Source: JBBDXA01 sp040902585
GTDB taxonomy: Bacteria > Planctomycetota > Phycisphaerae > Phycisphaerales > Phycisphaeraceae
Length of the DNA stretch: 52,479 nucleotides
NCBI GenBank assembly: GCA_040902585.1
Contig: JBBDXA010000020.1
Coordinates: forward strand, 1 to 52,479
Reading direction: 5' to 3'
In this document: positions 16,114 through 24,660 of the stretch, in pieces
Layout: each line of letters begins with the position of its first letter
Numbering within the stretch: position 1 is the stretch's first letter
The notes under the pieces: generated by a model
The model's input: only the letters and a program-made list of their open reading frames with translations
Databases searched by the model: none
Told to the model about the DNA's origin: nothing
Program-made: the position numbers and the translations under genes

Positions 16114-17162
16114 CCTCTCATATCCATGATCGGCCTGATCGTGCGGCCGCATTCAAGATCAGCGAGGGCGGCGTTCACATCCTCCAGGCCGTATCCGTTC
16201 GACGCTTCCGTTGATTGCATCAAAGGCTCCAGATTCAGGCGGCCGGTGCGAAGCCAGTCGGCAAAACGCGGGTAGTCGCGGTCCGGATCGCTGTCGCCGC
16301 CCCAGGTGCCCAGCAGGCGTTTGCCCTGGTTGAGCTGTTGCGGGTCCAGCTCGATGCGTTGGCCGTGACGGGCGTTGCCGATGATCACGGTCGTGCCGCC
16401 GCGCGGGCGCACGGCCGCGAGCGCCTGGGCCATCACGCTGGGCTGGCCCGTCGCTTCGATGGCGAAGTCGAGCCCTTGCTTGCAGATGTCTTTGATGGCG
16501 ACGAACAGGTCGCTTGAAGAAGCGTCGATTACATGCGTCGCGCCGAGCTCCTTCGCGACGGCGAGCTTGTCGGCGCGAAGGTCAATGGCGATGACCGGAT
16601 CACAGCCCGCAACCACCGCGCCTGCGACGGCACACAGACCGACGCCGCCGCAGCCGAAGATGGCGATGCTCTGGCCTTCGCGCGGATGAGCGGTGTTGAC
16701 CACCGCGCCGACGCCGGTGGGGATGGCGCAGCCGAGCAGGGCGGCCAGTTGCATCGGCACGCCTTGCGGCAAGCGCGTGAGGCGATTCTCGCTGGCGATG
16801 GTGAGATCGCTGAAGGTCGTCAGGCCGCCCGCGTTTACCTTTCTTGAATTCCAACCGTAGACCGTGCCCGGCACATCCATCCCGCTGCCTTTGATCCACG
16901 AGAGAATGACGTTGTCGCCCGGTTTCACTTTCGTGATGCCTTCGCTGACTTCGCGCACGATTCCCGCGCCTTCGTGGCCCAGGCAGTGAGGCAGGAAGCG
17001 ATCCTCGCCGCGATGGCCACGGGCTTCGAGCAATTGCGTGTGACACACACCACTGTGCGCGACCTCGACGAGCACCTGCCCCGGTTGGAGCGCGGGGATT
17101 TCAAGGTCCACGATTTCCAGTGGGGCGTTGAGTTCAACAAGCACGGCACTTCGCGTTTTCAT
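16044..17162 (-). CDS. Zinc-dependent alcohol dehydrogenase (MDR family)
   Basis: 372 aa, medium-chain dehydrogenase/reductase. N-terminal GroES-like half with the catalytic zinc ligands SGVCHTQ (Cys) and GHEGAGIV (His-Glu), then the Rossmann half with IFGCGGVGLCAV (GxGxxG). The structural-zinc loop with four Cys is not visible, which is unusual for the class III-like sequences it otherwise resembles. Expected reaction: NAD(P)-linked oxidation/reduction of a sugar or polyol carbonyl. Its ATG overlaps the stop of the transketolase C subunit by 4 bp. The last about 21 residues are encoded by a short-unit repeat and look like an acquired tail, since the fold should end near RPIMDM. Confidence 0.88.
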   Translation of the reverse strand: MKTRSAVLVELNAPLEIVDLEIPALQPGQVLVEVAHSGVCHTQLLEARGHRGEDRFLPHCLGHEGAGIVREVSEGITKVKPGDNVILSWIKGSGMDVPGTVYGWNSRKVNAGGLTTFSDLTIASENRLTRLPQGVPMQLAALLGCAIPTGVGAVVNTAHPREGQSIAIFGCGGVGLCAVAGAVVAGCDPVIAIDLRADKLAVAKELGATHVIDASSSDLFVAIKDICKQGLDFAIEATGQPSVMAQALAAVRPRGGTTVIIGNARHGQRIELDPQQLNQGKRLLGTWGGDSDPDRDYPRFADWLRTGRLNLEPLMQSTEASNGYGLEDVNAALADLECGRTIRPIMDMRGAVSFQPSALSLETETTKLMAGS

Positions 17163-18109
17163 GCGTGGACATTCTCCTTCGTATTGCTCATGTAGAACTG
17201 CCAGACGCGCTGCATGATGCTTTCGGGTGTGAGCCCGATCTGTTCGCGCGCGTGGGCCTGATCACCGGCCTCATGCGGAAAGGCATCGGGCGTGCCGATG
17301 CGGAGCAGGCGTGCGCGGCGAGGCGGACCATCAACAAGCCACTCGGCAATCGCCGAGCCGAGGCCGCCGATGAGGCTGTGTTCTTCGATGGATGTGACGC
17401 AGGCGAAGCGCGCGAAGACTTCATCGAGCAGTGCAAAATCGAGCGGTTTGACAGTATGAAAACTCACGACACGGGCTCTCACCCCGCGAGAAGCGAGTTG
17501 TGTACCCGCTTCGATCGCGATAGGAAGCGTGTTGCCGGTCGAGAGCAGACAAACATCATGACCATCGCGCACGACAAGCCCTCGGCCGATGGCGAAATCC
17601 TTGGGCACTTCCTGATGCACGACCGCCTCGCCTTTCTTGCCGAGACGAAGATACGCGGGGCCTTGCAGCGAAAGTGTCGCGGGCAGGGCGGCGCGCACTT
17701 CCATCGCATCGCCGGGACAGATCACCGTCATGCCTGGCAAACACCGCAGCATCGCAATGTCTTCACACGCATGATGCGTCGCGCCAAGCTCGGCATAACC
17801 AAGCCCCGCGCCGACGCCTGCGAAGACGACGGGCAACTCGTGGTAACACAGGTCTACGCGAATCTGTTCGAGGCAGCGCGCGGTGATGAACGGCGCGATG
17901 GTGTAGGCGAACGGGCGCAAGCCACACAGCGCAAGGCCTGCCGCCATGGAGATCATGCTCTGCTCGGCGATGCCGCAGTTGTAGAAGCGCGTGGGAAAGC
18001 GTTCCTTGAAGCGATCGAACATGCGGTTGCCGATGTCGCCGGACAGGAGCACGACGCGGTCATCTTCCGCGGCGAGTGCTTCGATGGATTGTGCGAAGGC
18101 GTTTCTCAT
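17159..18109 (-). CDS. Transketolase, C-terminal subunit
   Basis: 316 aa, split-type transketolase beta part (pyrimidine-binding plus C-terminal domain). YNCGIAEQSMISMAAGLAL carries the conserved Glu that activates thiamine diphosphate; GLGYAELGATHHACEDIAML and LPGMTVICPGDAME follow as in the family; the C-terminal domain has VVSFHTVKPLDFALL and SIEEHSLIGGLGSAIAE. It needs the N-terminal subunit encoded just upstream; the two genes overlap by 4 bp, and this gene overlaps the dehydrogenase by 4 bp. The pair should transfer a two-carbon ketol unit between sugar phosphates or activated sugars. Its location inside a surface-sugar cluster, not with central metabolism, suggests a dedicated biosynthetic use (inference). 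Confidence 0.9.
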   Translation of the reverse strand: MRNAFAQSIEALAAEDDRVVLLSGDIGNRMFDRFKERFPTRFYNCGIAEQSMISMAAGLALCGLRPFAYTIAPFITARCLEQIRVDLCYHELPVVFAGVGAGLGYAELGATHHACEDIAMLRCLPGMTVICPGDAMEVRAALPATLSLQGPAYLRLGKKGEAVVHQEVPKDFAIGRGLVVRDGHDVCLLSTGNTLPIAIEAGTQLASRGVRARVVSFHTVKPLDFALLDEVFARFACVTSIEEHSLIGGLGSAIAEWLVDGPPRRARLLRIGTPDAFPHEAGDQAHAREQIGLTPESIMQRVWQFYMSNTKENVHA

Positions 18110-18969
18110 GGCGCGGCCAGCTCCGTCAAGGCGTCAGCAAGTTCGCGCTCGTTGGGAATGCGGTAATGCCAGTTGTTGTCGTCCTCCATGAAGGAGACGC
18201 CCTTGCCTTTGGTGGTGTGGGCGATGATGGCTGTGGGAAAGGTTCCGGGTTGCGGGCTGCGGGTTGCGTGTTGTGATACGGATTGAAAGTTCGTCATCGC
18301 GGCGATCAGCTTGTTGATGTCATGTCCATCCACTTCGATCGTGCGCCAGCCGAAGGCTTCCCATTTTTCTGCCAGCGGCGCGAGTGACATGATCTCATTG
18401 CTGCGGCCGGTGGCCTGCCACTTGTTGTAGTCGATGATCACGCAAAGATTCGACAGGCCCTGCGCGGGAGCGAACATGGCGCTCTCCCACACCGAGCCTT
18501 CGTTGCATTCGCCATCGCTCATGACGACGACGACGCGGTAGTCTCTCTTTTGAATGCGAGCGGCGAGCGCCATGCCGACGCCCAGCGGAAGGCCGTGACC
18601 GAGCGAGCCGGTGGCGGCTTCGACGCCAGGGGCACAGCGCGGCGCGGGCTGCTCGGCGAGTCGGCTGCCGTGCTTACCGAAGGTGTCCAGCCAGGCATGC
18701 GGGAAGAAACCGCGCTCGGCGAGTACGGCATACAGCGCGCTCGCGGCGTGGCCTTTGCTCAGGATGAAGCGATCGCGATTGGGATCATCAGGCTGTGAGG
18801 GATCGATGCGCAGGACGCCGAAGTAGGCGGCGACGAGGATGTCAACACAGGACATCGCCGAGCCGAGGTGGGCTGCGCCGGCGTCGTGAGACATGCGGAT
18901 CAGCCGCGCGCGGGTGCGGCGGGCGATGGCGTCAAACGGCGGAATATCAGGGGATTTCTCAGGGTTCAT
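18106..18969 (-). CDS. Transketolase, N-terminal subunit
   Basis: 287 aa. Start set at the ATG at 18969; the longer frame upstream reads through a repeat. Visible: SHDAGAAHLGSAMSCVDIL, ILSKGHAASALYAVL, GSLGHGLPLGVGMALA, then the ThDP/metal motif VMSDGECNEGSVWE and IIDYNKWQATG, and finally IIAHTTKGKGVSFMED. Together these are the ThDP pyrophosphate-binding half of transketolase. Just before IIAHT, residues from about SQHATRSPQPGT are translated from a GGGTTGC-type short repeat (18243-18275), which lengthens the loop relative to the family. Partner of the C subunit that overlaps it by 4 bp. Confidence 0.9.
   Translation of the reverse strand: MNPEKSPDIPPFDAIARRTRARLIRMSHDAGAAHLGSAMSCVDILVAAYFGVLRIDPSQPDDPNRDRFILSKGHAASALYAVLAERGFFPHAWLDTFGKHGSRLAEQPAPRCAPGVEAATGSLGHGLPLGVGMALAARIQKRDYRVVVVMSDGECNEGSVWESAMFAPAQGLSNLCVIIDYNKWQATGRSNEIMSLAPLAEKWEAFGWRTIEVDGHDINKLIAAMTNFQSVSQHATRSPQPGTFPTAIIAHTTKGKGVSFMEDDNNWHYRIPNERELADALTELAAP
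18243..18275. repeat. GGGTTGC-type short repeat inside the transketolase N-subunit gene
   Basis: About four degenerate copies of GGGTTGC / GGGCTGC in a row, ending in GTGTTG. It is read in frame by the transketolase gene as a Gln/Pro/Arg-containing loop not expected in the family. Confidence 0.65.
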
Positions 18970-18997
18970 CGCTCGTCCATGAGCTTCAAGAGTTTTG

Positions 18998-19081
18998 ACC
19001 ACGGATTTCACGGATGGCACTGATAAGAAAAACCAATCAACGCATCTCTCCCGATCCGTGCCGTCCGTGCCATCCGTGGTG
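18998..19081. repeat. Inverted pair of CACGGAT-type short-unit repeats
   Basis: Left arm 18998-19024 and right arm 19054-19080. The reverse complement of the right arm matches the left arm at about 23 of 27 positions; both begin ACCACGGAT and consist of degenerate CACGGAT units. It fills the gap between the transketolase N subunit and the upstream epimerase gene. Confidence 0.85.
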
Positions 19082-19086
19082 AATGC

Positions 19087-20124
19087 TTACGCCGCGGCGA
19101 TCAGCGTCGGTTCCACCGAGCGCATGGTCTTGATGTTGTAGTAGCGCGGGTTGTTCATCGGGTCGATGATTCGGCCGTCACTGAAAGCCGTGACCAGATC
19201 GCGCACCGCGTCTTCGATCGTTCGCCGGGGCGTGAAGCCCAGTTCGTTCTTGATGCGCTGGGCGGAGATGTGATACGACCGCAGGTCATCCGTCGGCGTG
19301 GTCACGATCTCGATCTCGCCGCGGTCAGGCATCATGCCGCTGACCACGCGGCGGACGATGCCGGCGATCTCCGCGACGCTGTGATTCTGATAGCCCGCGT
19401 TGAAGGTGCAGCCGGCGATGCGCTCGCTCGGTTCATCGAGCAGTTGCAGGTAGAGGTCGGTCATGTCTTCGATGTGCAGGTTCGGTCGAAGCTGGGACCC
19501 GCCGAAGACTTTGATTTTGCCGTTCATCACGGCATGGGCGGTGAGGATGTTCACGGTCAGGTCCAGCCGCAGGCGCGGCGAGTAGCCGCAGACCGTCGCG
19601 GGGCGGATGATTACCGGCACGAAATCGGAAACCTGCTCAGTGAGCAGGATCGGCTCGCACATCGCTTTGTATTTGCTGTAATCCGTCAGCGGGTTGAGCG
19701 GGTGCAGTTCATCCACATGGGCCGCTTCGCTCACGCCGTACACGCTTGAGGAGGATGCGTAAATGAATCGACTGACACTCGCGCGCCGCGCCGCCTTGAC
19801 CAGCGGAGCGAAGGCGTCGAAGTTGATCGACTTGCCCAGGTCCGGATTCAGCTCGAAGCTCGGGTCGTTGGAGATGCACGCCAGGTGAATGACCGCATCG
19901 CAGTCGCGCACAGCCCGGCGAACCGCTTCAGGGTCGCGAATGTCACCTTTGATCTGCGTGAGATTCGGGTCGTGTTTTACGGCATCGAAGACATCGTCGC
20001 CATAGAGATACCAGTCGAGCACGGTCACGGCATAGCCCGCGCGGAGGAGCTTGGGCACAAGCACCGCGCCGACGTAGCCGGCGCCGCCGGTGACGAGCAC
20101 ATTGCGAATCGACTGTTTGTTCAT
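19087..20124 (-). CDS. NAD-dependent epimerase (extended SDR)
   Basis: 345 aa. VLVTGGAGYVGAVLVPKLL is the canonical GxxGxxG motif; VIHLACISNDPS, then YASSSSVYGVSE and YSKYKAMCE (YxxxK) give the catalytic triad; VIIRPATVCGYSPR and the C-terminal YHISAQRIKNELGFTPRRTI are typical of nucleotide-sugar epimerases. Substrate unknown. The gene lies 7 bp downstream of the nucleotidyltransferase-kinase gene in the same direction, indicating co-transcription. Confidence 0.88.
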   Translation of the reverse strand: MNKQSIRNVLVTGGAGYVGAVLVPKLLRAGYAVTVLDWYLYGDDVFDAVKHDPNLTQIKGDIRDPEAVRRAVRDCDAVIHLACISNDPSFELNPDLGKSINFDAFAPLVKAARRASVSRFIYASSSSVYGVSEAAHVDELHPLNPLTDYSKYKAMCEPILLTEQVSDFVPVIIRPATVCGYSPRLRLDLTVNILTAHAVMNGKIKVFGGSQLRPNLHIEDMTDLYLQLLDEPSERIAGCTFNAGYQNHSVAEIAGIVRRVVSGMMPDRGEIEIVTTPTDDLRSYHISAQRIKNELGFTPRRTIEDAVRDLVTAFSDGRIIDPMNNPRYYNIKTMRSVEPTLIAAA

Positions 20125-20131
20125 CAGGTCC

Positions 20132-21712
20132 TCATTTCATCAGGCATTCAATGTGGCGGATCAGGGGCACCTGGGCGAGCGACTCGCGATGCCCGACAGT
20201 GGCGACGGCCTGTGCGCCGGCCGCGTTGCCGATGAAGCCGACGACTTCCATCGGGGCCTGCTGCGCGGCACAGAGCGCGGCAATCGACATGAACGTATCG
20301 CCCGCGCCCATCCTGTCTTTCACGATCGTCGCCAGCGCGGGCACTTCGACGAAGCCTTCACGCTCGTCGTAACACAGGCTGCCCTGCGAACCGCGCGTCA
20401 CCACGACGCGCGGCGAAGAAAGATCGCGTGACACATGCTCGACCATCGGCTTCAGATCACCGTGCCGACTGCGGGTTTCCAGGCGCAGTTCGTTCTCGGC
20501 GATGCAGACGAAATCGGCCCGTTCGTAGCGGGAAATCGTGTGATATCCCACGTTCGCGGCATTCGACTGGGCGTTGACAGCAAGGAACTTCGCCTTGCTG
20601 CAAAGGATCGACATCATGCGATCGGTGATGGTGCCGTGCCCGAAGTCCACGACGATGACGACATCAAACTCATGCAGCCTCCCGGCAAGCACATCGCAGA
20701 AACGGTCGTGCTCGCTGCCTGAGAGCGGCGTGTCATCCATCTCGTAGACTTCAAAAAGCTTCTGGAAGAAGTAGGGATCGATGAACCGGCGTTTGACGAT
20801 CGTCGGGCCTTGGCTGCGGGTGAAGAACGCGCTGCGCACGTTGGCCTTGAGCGAGCTGGTGATGAACGCTTCGTGCCGGTTCTCGTCGCCGAGCACGGCT
20901 GCGACAACCGCCTGATCGCAGAAGCCCGCGACATTGTTAGCCACGGCGAGGATGCCGCCTGCGAAGCGCTCCGTGTTCACATGCTTGACCGCGAGGATCG
21001 GCTCCTTCGAGCTCTTGCCGATGGCGTTGCAGTACTGGTATTCATCGATGATCGCATCGCCGACGAGCAGCACCTTCAGCGGCCGCGCGCCTTTGATGTA
21101 CTTGATTGCCGCGTTCGCGCCGTACTTCGAGCCGAAGCGGCCGATGTAGTCGCGCGTCGGCTCAGGCAGCACGGAGAGATACTGGTTGATCAGGTTCGAC
21201 GAGCTGAAAGTGATGTCTTCGGTGAAGGCGAGTTTGCCGCCGACTTCGCTGACCGCTTCTTCTTCGATGCTGATGTGCCCGGTCTGATCGCGCTGGGCAT
21301 CGCGGTATTCCGAGCCCTTCACGAAGATTTCGGGGCGAAGCAGGCGAATGGTTTCATCCGCGCGGGGCCAGTCGTTGATGGCGACGATATCCACGCAGGT
21401 CAAGGCGGCAATCGCCTCGGCGCGAAGCGTTTCATTGAACGCCGGTCGGCCGGGGCCTTTGTTGACGAAGCGATCGGGCGTGACGGTGACCACCAGCAAG
21501 TCGCCCATGCGGCGGGCCTGTTCGAGGTGGCGGATGTGACCGATGTGGAGCAGGTCGAACACGCCGTGACAATGCACGACCCGCTTGCCTTGCCGGCGGG
21601 ACTGGACCTTCCCGGCGGCGGCGGCGAGGGGCATGATCTTGCTGCGGATCGGATCGAGTTCGATCCTGACCTTACGCCGCGCCGGCCATTGTTTTGTCCT
21701 GCTTACCACCAT
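20132..21712 (-). CDS. Nucleotidyltransferase-PfkB kinase fusion (HldE-like, domain order reversed)
   Basis: About 526 aa if the ATG at 21712 is used (overlapping the glycosyltransferase by 41 bp, AGGGAA upstream); an ATG at 21634 would trim 26 aa. Residues about 40-180: cytidylyltransferase-like domain with GKRVVHCHGVFDLLHIGH (HxGH) and IFVKGSEYRD. Residues about 220-520: PfkB sugar kinase domain with VLLVGDAIIDEYQY at its start and VKDRMGAGDTFMS with the catalytic Asp. E. coli HldE, the heptose bifunctional enzyme, has kinase first and nucleotidyltransferase second, so the order here is reversed. Expected role: phosphorylation and nucleotide activation of a heptose- or polyol-type sugar phosphate. 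Confidence 0.87.
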   Translation of the reverse strand: MVVSRTKQWPARRKVRIELDPIRSKIMPLAAAAGKVQSRRQGKRVVHCHGVFDLLHIGHIRHLEQARRMGDLLVVTVTPDRFVNKGPGRPAFNETLRAEAIAALTCVDIVAINDWPRADETIRLLRPEIFVKGSEYRDAQRDQTGHISIEEEAVSEVGGKLAFTEDITFSSSNLINQYLSVLPEPTRDYIGRFGSKYGANAAIKYIKGARPLKVLLVGDAIIDEYQYCNAIGKSSKEPILAVKHVNTERFAGGILAVANNVAGFCDQAVVAAVLGDENRHEAFITSSLKANVRSAFFTRSQGPTIVKRRFIDPYFFQKLFEVYEMDDTPLSGSEHDRFCDVLAGRLHEFDVVIVVDFGHGTITDRMMSILCSKAKFLAVNAQSNAANVGYHTISRYERADFVCIAENELRLETRSRHGDLKPMVEHVSRDLSSPRVVVTRGSQGSLCYDEREGFVEVPALATIVKDRMGAGDTFMSIAALCAAQQAPMEVVGFIGNAAGAQAVATVGHRESLAQVPLIRHIECLMK

Positions 21713-24065
21713 CCTGGCGTTCCCTGCCGCGGTTGCCTGCGAACCGGGCGGCAATTTTTCGCACGACGAGCCTCATGCCCGCCGCAAAACTCAGCCTGTT
21801 TTCGATCGCGCCGCGCTGGGCGCGGTTGATCGCCTGCCGCGCAGGCGCGTCACCGATGTATCGGCAAATCTGCCGGCGACACGTGATTGAATCGGCAAAG
21901 CTCACGTCCGGCAGATGGGGCATCGCTTCATCCTGCCGAACGAGGACGCCCGCCCGCTGCATGCATCGCACCTGCCGCACGGGGTCAGCTTTTTCATCGA
22001 ATGTCACGCACGCGGTTTTCGCCAGCAGATCGGCGATCCGCGGGCAATCTCGCGGGACGGCGGCGGCAAGGAGCTGGGCCGCGGTCTGCACACTCTCGTC
22101 GAATGAATCTTCGAGCAGGTTGACGAGTGCCTGAAGATGCGTGTTGCCGTCGAAGCTGCGAATGAGGAAGAAGCCGCCCGCGATGAGGCCGTCCAGCAGG
22201 CGATGATGCGTGAAGCAGATGTAGGGTTCGAGATTGAGGTTGATCTTCGCTGAGTGCGTGAGGCGTGCCAGCGGCTCGCCATGTTGAATGACGCCGCGGG
22301 CATACTTGCCGAAGCGCGGGTGTTTTTCCCAGCCCTGGCCGTAAAGACCGAGCGAAAGGCCCTGGTCCTCGGCTGCGTCCGCGACCCAGCGCAGCGCCTG
22401 CTGGCGGTAGAGGGCGATGTTCAGCGGGTTCCAAAGCGTTTCGACGACGAGGCGGGCCGTGTCAGCGCTGAGGCGAGGTTTTGAAAGCTCATCGCAGACG
22501 TGATCGACGATCGTGCGCAAATCCTGCCGGCTCGCCAGATTCTCGCCGCGCTCGTAGGCTTCGTAGATCAGTGTCGCGCTGCGGTCGACGATCGGTCGGG
22601 TCGCTTCGGTGGCGAGCGATGCCAGGTGCGGTCGCAGCGTGAGCGGGTCCTGCGAAACGTTGGAGACATACACCATGTCAGGCGCGGCCATTCGCTCGAT
22701 GGTGCCGGCCTTGCGCGGTGTGGTCAGCATCATGGGCATGTCGACGCACTGCTGAGCCGGGTAGTCGTACGTATCGATAAAGAGCGGGGCGGCAAAGGTC
22801 AGCACGAAGTCATTCTCGCCCACAGCCCTGCCCGCTTGCGTCTTGGTCAGGTTCGGCAAATGATCCTGAATCCAGCAGGCAAACGGCAAATCCTTGGGGA
22901 TGAGGTCGCCGTGTTCGTGGCGCTGGTGATCGATTTGAAACACAAGATCAGGCCTGAAGGTTGCCAGCGCCTCGCGCAGCGCCGGCTCGCCGATGCGATG
23001 GTGGGGCGAAGGTTCGATGATGACCTTCGCATCCCAGCCGATGTCTTTGAAGCCTTCCGCGGCACCGCGCGTGGCGTATTGCAGGACAGTTGAAAAGCGA
23101 GTGGTCAGCAGCAGCACGCGCGGGCGATCCTGTTCCGCATCGCCTTTGGCTGGGCTGATCCTCGGGGTATCACAGGCGGCGGCGGCGTGAATCCAGCGCT
23201 CGCGGCGTTCTTCGCCGCTTTGCGATTCGTACCACTGCTGGGCATCGGCCTTCCATTGGGCGGCGCGGCTGTTGTAACTTTCGATGATGAGGTTGATGCT
23301 TTCGCCGATCACGCCTCGCTGAACGCTCTGCTCCAGCAGGGCCACGGGCGGCGGCAGCATCAGGTCCGCTTCCAAGGCGCGCTCGAAATCCTTCGCCCAA
23401 TCCTTACCGATGAACCACTGAAACCGCGCCTGCTCGATCGGCCCTTCCGGGCCCGAGTAGTCGTGCAGCATGAAGCACGCGAGCATGAGCGAAAAGTCCG
23501 GCTCGAAGAGATGGATCGTCTGCTGCATGTCCATGAACAGCTTCGGCCGCACCTTGGCGAGCGTGGCGAAGAGGTGTCCGTCACTGATGCCGCATAGACC
23601 GATCGCTTCACCTGACGCCATGCGCGGGCCGAGCTGCTTCAGGGCGTGATGCACGGCCGCGACGGGATCGCGACCGGGGGTGAGAATAACGGGGTGGGCC
23701 GGGTCGCTGCAATCGGCGATGGTCAGACGATTGCCCTCGACAGGGACGAAGCGGTGGCGGGGCGTGAGAGACGCGGCCGCCATGACGCGATACTCGCGCT
23801 TCCGATGCACCGCCAGCGCGGCGTAGTTCCTGGCCATGTTTCGCTTCAGTCGCGTGCCCAGGTCCGGCGCTTCGACGCGATCGAGCAATGCCGAGGCCTG
23901 CGACCAGCGCCTGCGGCGAAGATGGAGTTCCGCCACGGTCGCCATCAGGCCGGCCGGGAGCGGCGCAGCCACGCTGTCGAGCAGGCGGTCGGCGTCGTCC
24001 AGATCGCCGTTCGCCAGCGCGGTCACCAGGGCGGCATTCAGGTTTTCCCATTGATTGGAGGTCAT
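21672..24065 (-). CDS. Large glycosyltransferase-like protein (CgeB-like C-terminus)
   Basis: 797 aa, first gene of the minus-strand sugar cluster. Residues 1-85 look like a short helical TPR-type region (LNAALVTALANGDLDDADRL). The middle (about 90-330) is of unknown type. From about 340 (PRVLLLTTRFSTVLQY) a two-lobed GT-B-like region runs; the second lobe has SLGLYGQGWEKHPRFGKYA, then SAKINLNLEPYI and HHRLLDGLIAGGFFLI, the pattern of CgeB/GT1-like transferases that place a sugar from a nucleotide donor. The C-terminal about 60 aa are basic. It probably adds the sugar made by the downstream genes to a cell-surface acceptor (inference). No membrane segment is evident. Confidence 0.75.
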   Translation of the reverse strand: MTSNQWENLNAALVTALANGDLDDADRLLDSVAAPLPAGLMATVAELHLRRRRWSQASALLDRVEAPDLGTRLKRNMARNYAALAVHRKREYRVMAAASLTPRHRFVPVEGNRLTIADCSDPAHPVILTPGRDPVAAVHHALKQLGPRMASGEAIGLCGISDGHLFATLAKVRPKLFMDMQQTIHLFEPDFSLMLACFMLHDYSGPEGPIEQARFQWFIGKDWAKDFERALEADLMLPPPVALLEQSVQRGVIGESINLIIESYNSRAAQWKADAQQWYESQSGEERRERWIHAAAACDTPRISPAKGDAEQDRPRVLLLTTRFSTVLQYATRGAAEGFKDIGWDAKVIIEPSPHHRIGEPALREALATFRPDLVFQIDHQRHEHGDLIPKDLPFACWIQDHLPNLTKTQAGRAVGENDFVLTFAAPLFIDTYDYPAQQCVDMPMMLTTPRKAGTIERMAAPDMVYVSNVSQDPLTLRPHLASLATEATRPIVDRSATLIYEAYERGENLASRQDLRTIVDHVCDELSKPRLSADTARLVVETLWNPLNIALYRQQALRWVADAAEDQGLSLGLYGQGWEKHPRFGKYARGVIQHGEPLARLTHSAKINLNLEPYICFTHHRLLDGLIAGGFFLIRSFDGNTHLQALVNLLEDSFDESVQTAAQLLAAAVPRDCPRIADLLAKTACVTFDEKADPVRQVRCMQRAGVLVRQDEAMPHLPDVSFADSITCRRQICRYIGDAPARQAINRAQRGAIENRLSFAAGMRLVVRKIAARFAGNRGRERQDGGKQDKTMAGAA

Positions 24066-24120
24066 AATCGGGCTGAATTACCGGAACAACCCCTTGCGCT
24101 GATCGGCAAACGGGGGACTT

Positions 24121-24138
24121 TCACCTGAATTTAGGTGA
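24121..24138. promoter_or_regulatory. Palindrome TCACCT-N6-AGGTGA, possible operator
   Basis: A perfect 6-bp inverted repeat with a 6-bp AT-rich centre, in the divergent gap between the glycosyltransferase gene and the first Cys-rich lipoprotein, about 100 bp upstream of the latter. The size and symmetry fit a dimeric repressor site; the regulator is unknown. Confidence 0.45.
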
Positions 24139-24238
24139 CGTCCGTTTCTGCCCGATAAAAGCCATTGGACTTGCGACCAGATGAAAGAGGCGGACCTTTC
24201 CGCCCGGAGCCAACCTTTTCCCTCGAGGAGATGAAACC

Positions 24239-24475
24239 ATGCACAGCATTCGAAAGATGATCGGTCTGCTCATCGTCGGCGCGGCCGGCATCTTGTCCGT
24301 CGCCGCGCTCTCAGGCTGTGGCACGGCCCAGCACCAGCCCTTCGGCTTCACGATTTTCCACACACCGCGGGGCACGCCCAAGTGTGCGGTGTGTTACGAC
24401 ACGGGCAAGGCCTGCAGCGAATGCGGAATGGCTGCTCGCAACGAACGGGCCGCCGCGGTCAGTGAAGCCAACTGA
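24239..24475 (+). CDS. Small Cys-rich lipoprotein (copy 1)
   Basis: 78 aa. GAGGAG lies 7 nt before the ATG. The signal peptide ends with the lipobox ALSGC (Cys about 27). The mature part is short and contains CAVCYDTGKACSECG, a C-x2-C and C-x2-C arrangement that could bind a metal. The signal peptide (GLLIVGAAGILSVAALSGC) closely resembles that of the lipoprotein at 24661 (GLAGILSVGLLSAC), so the two are probable duplicates. A terminator follows at 24505. Function unknown; metal handling is a guess. Confidence 0.7.
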   Translation: MHSIRKMIGLLIVGAAGILSVAALSGCGTAQHQPFGFTIFHTPRGTPKCAVCYDTGKACSECGMAARNERAAAVSEAN

Positions 24476-24504
24476 ACGACGTTCTCGAATCAACGGTTCA
24501 CCTC

Positions 24505-24529
24505 GCACGCCCCTGGAGGCGTGCTTTTT
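24505..24529 (+). terminator. Rho-independent terminator
   Basis: Stem GCACGCC/GGCGTGC with a 6-nt loop followed by TTTTT, 30 bp after the first Cys-rich lipoprotein gene. Confidence 0.85.
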
Positions 24530-24660
24530 GTTTGGCGCAGGCGATTCGGATTCGACCGGCCTTTCGCGCAGAGCCTGAGTGCAGGTATGATGGAACGGTC
24601 GTAGTGCAACGGGTGCTGGGGCCACCCTGTCATCCTTCCTCTCTTTCAGGAGTGTGTCTT

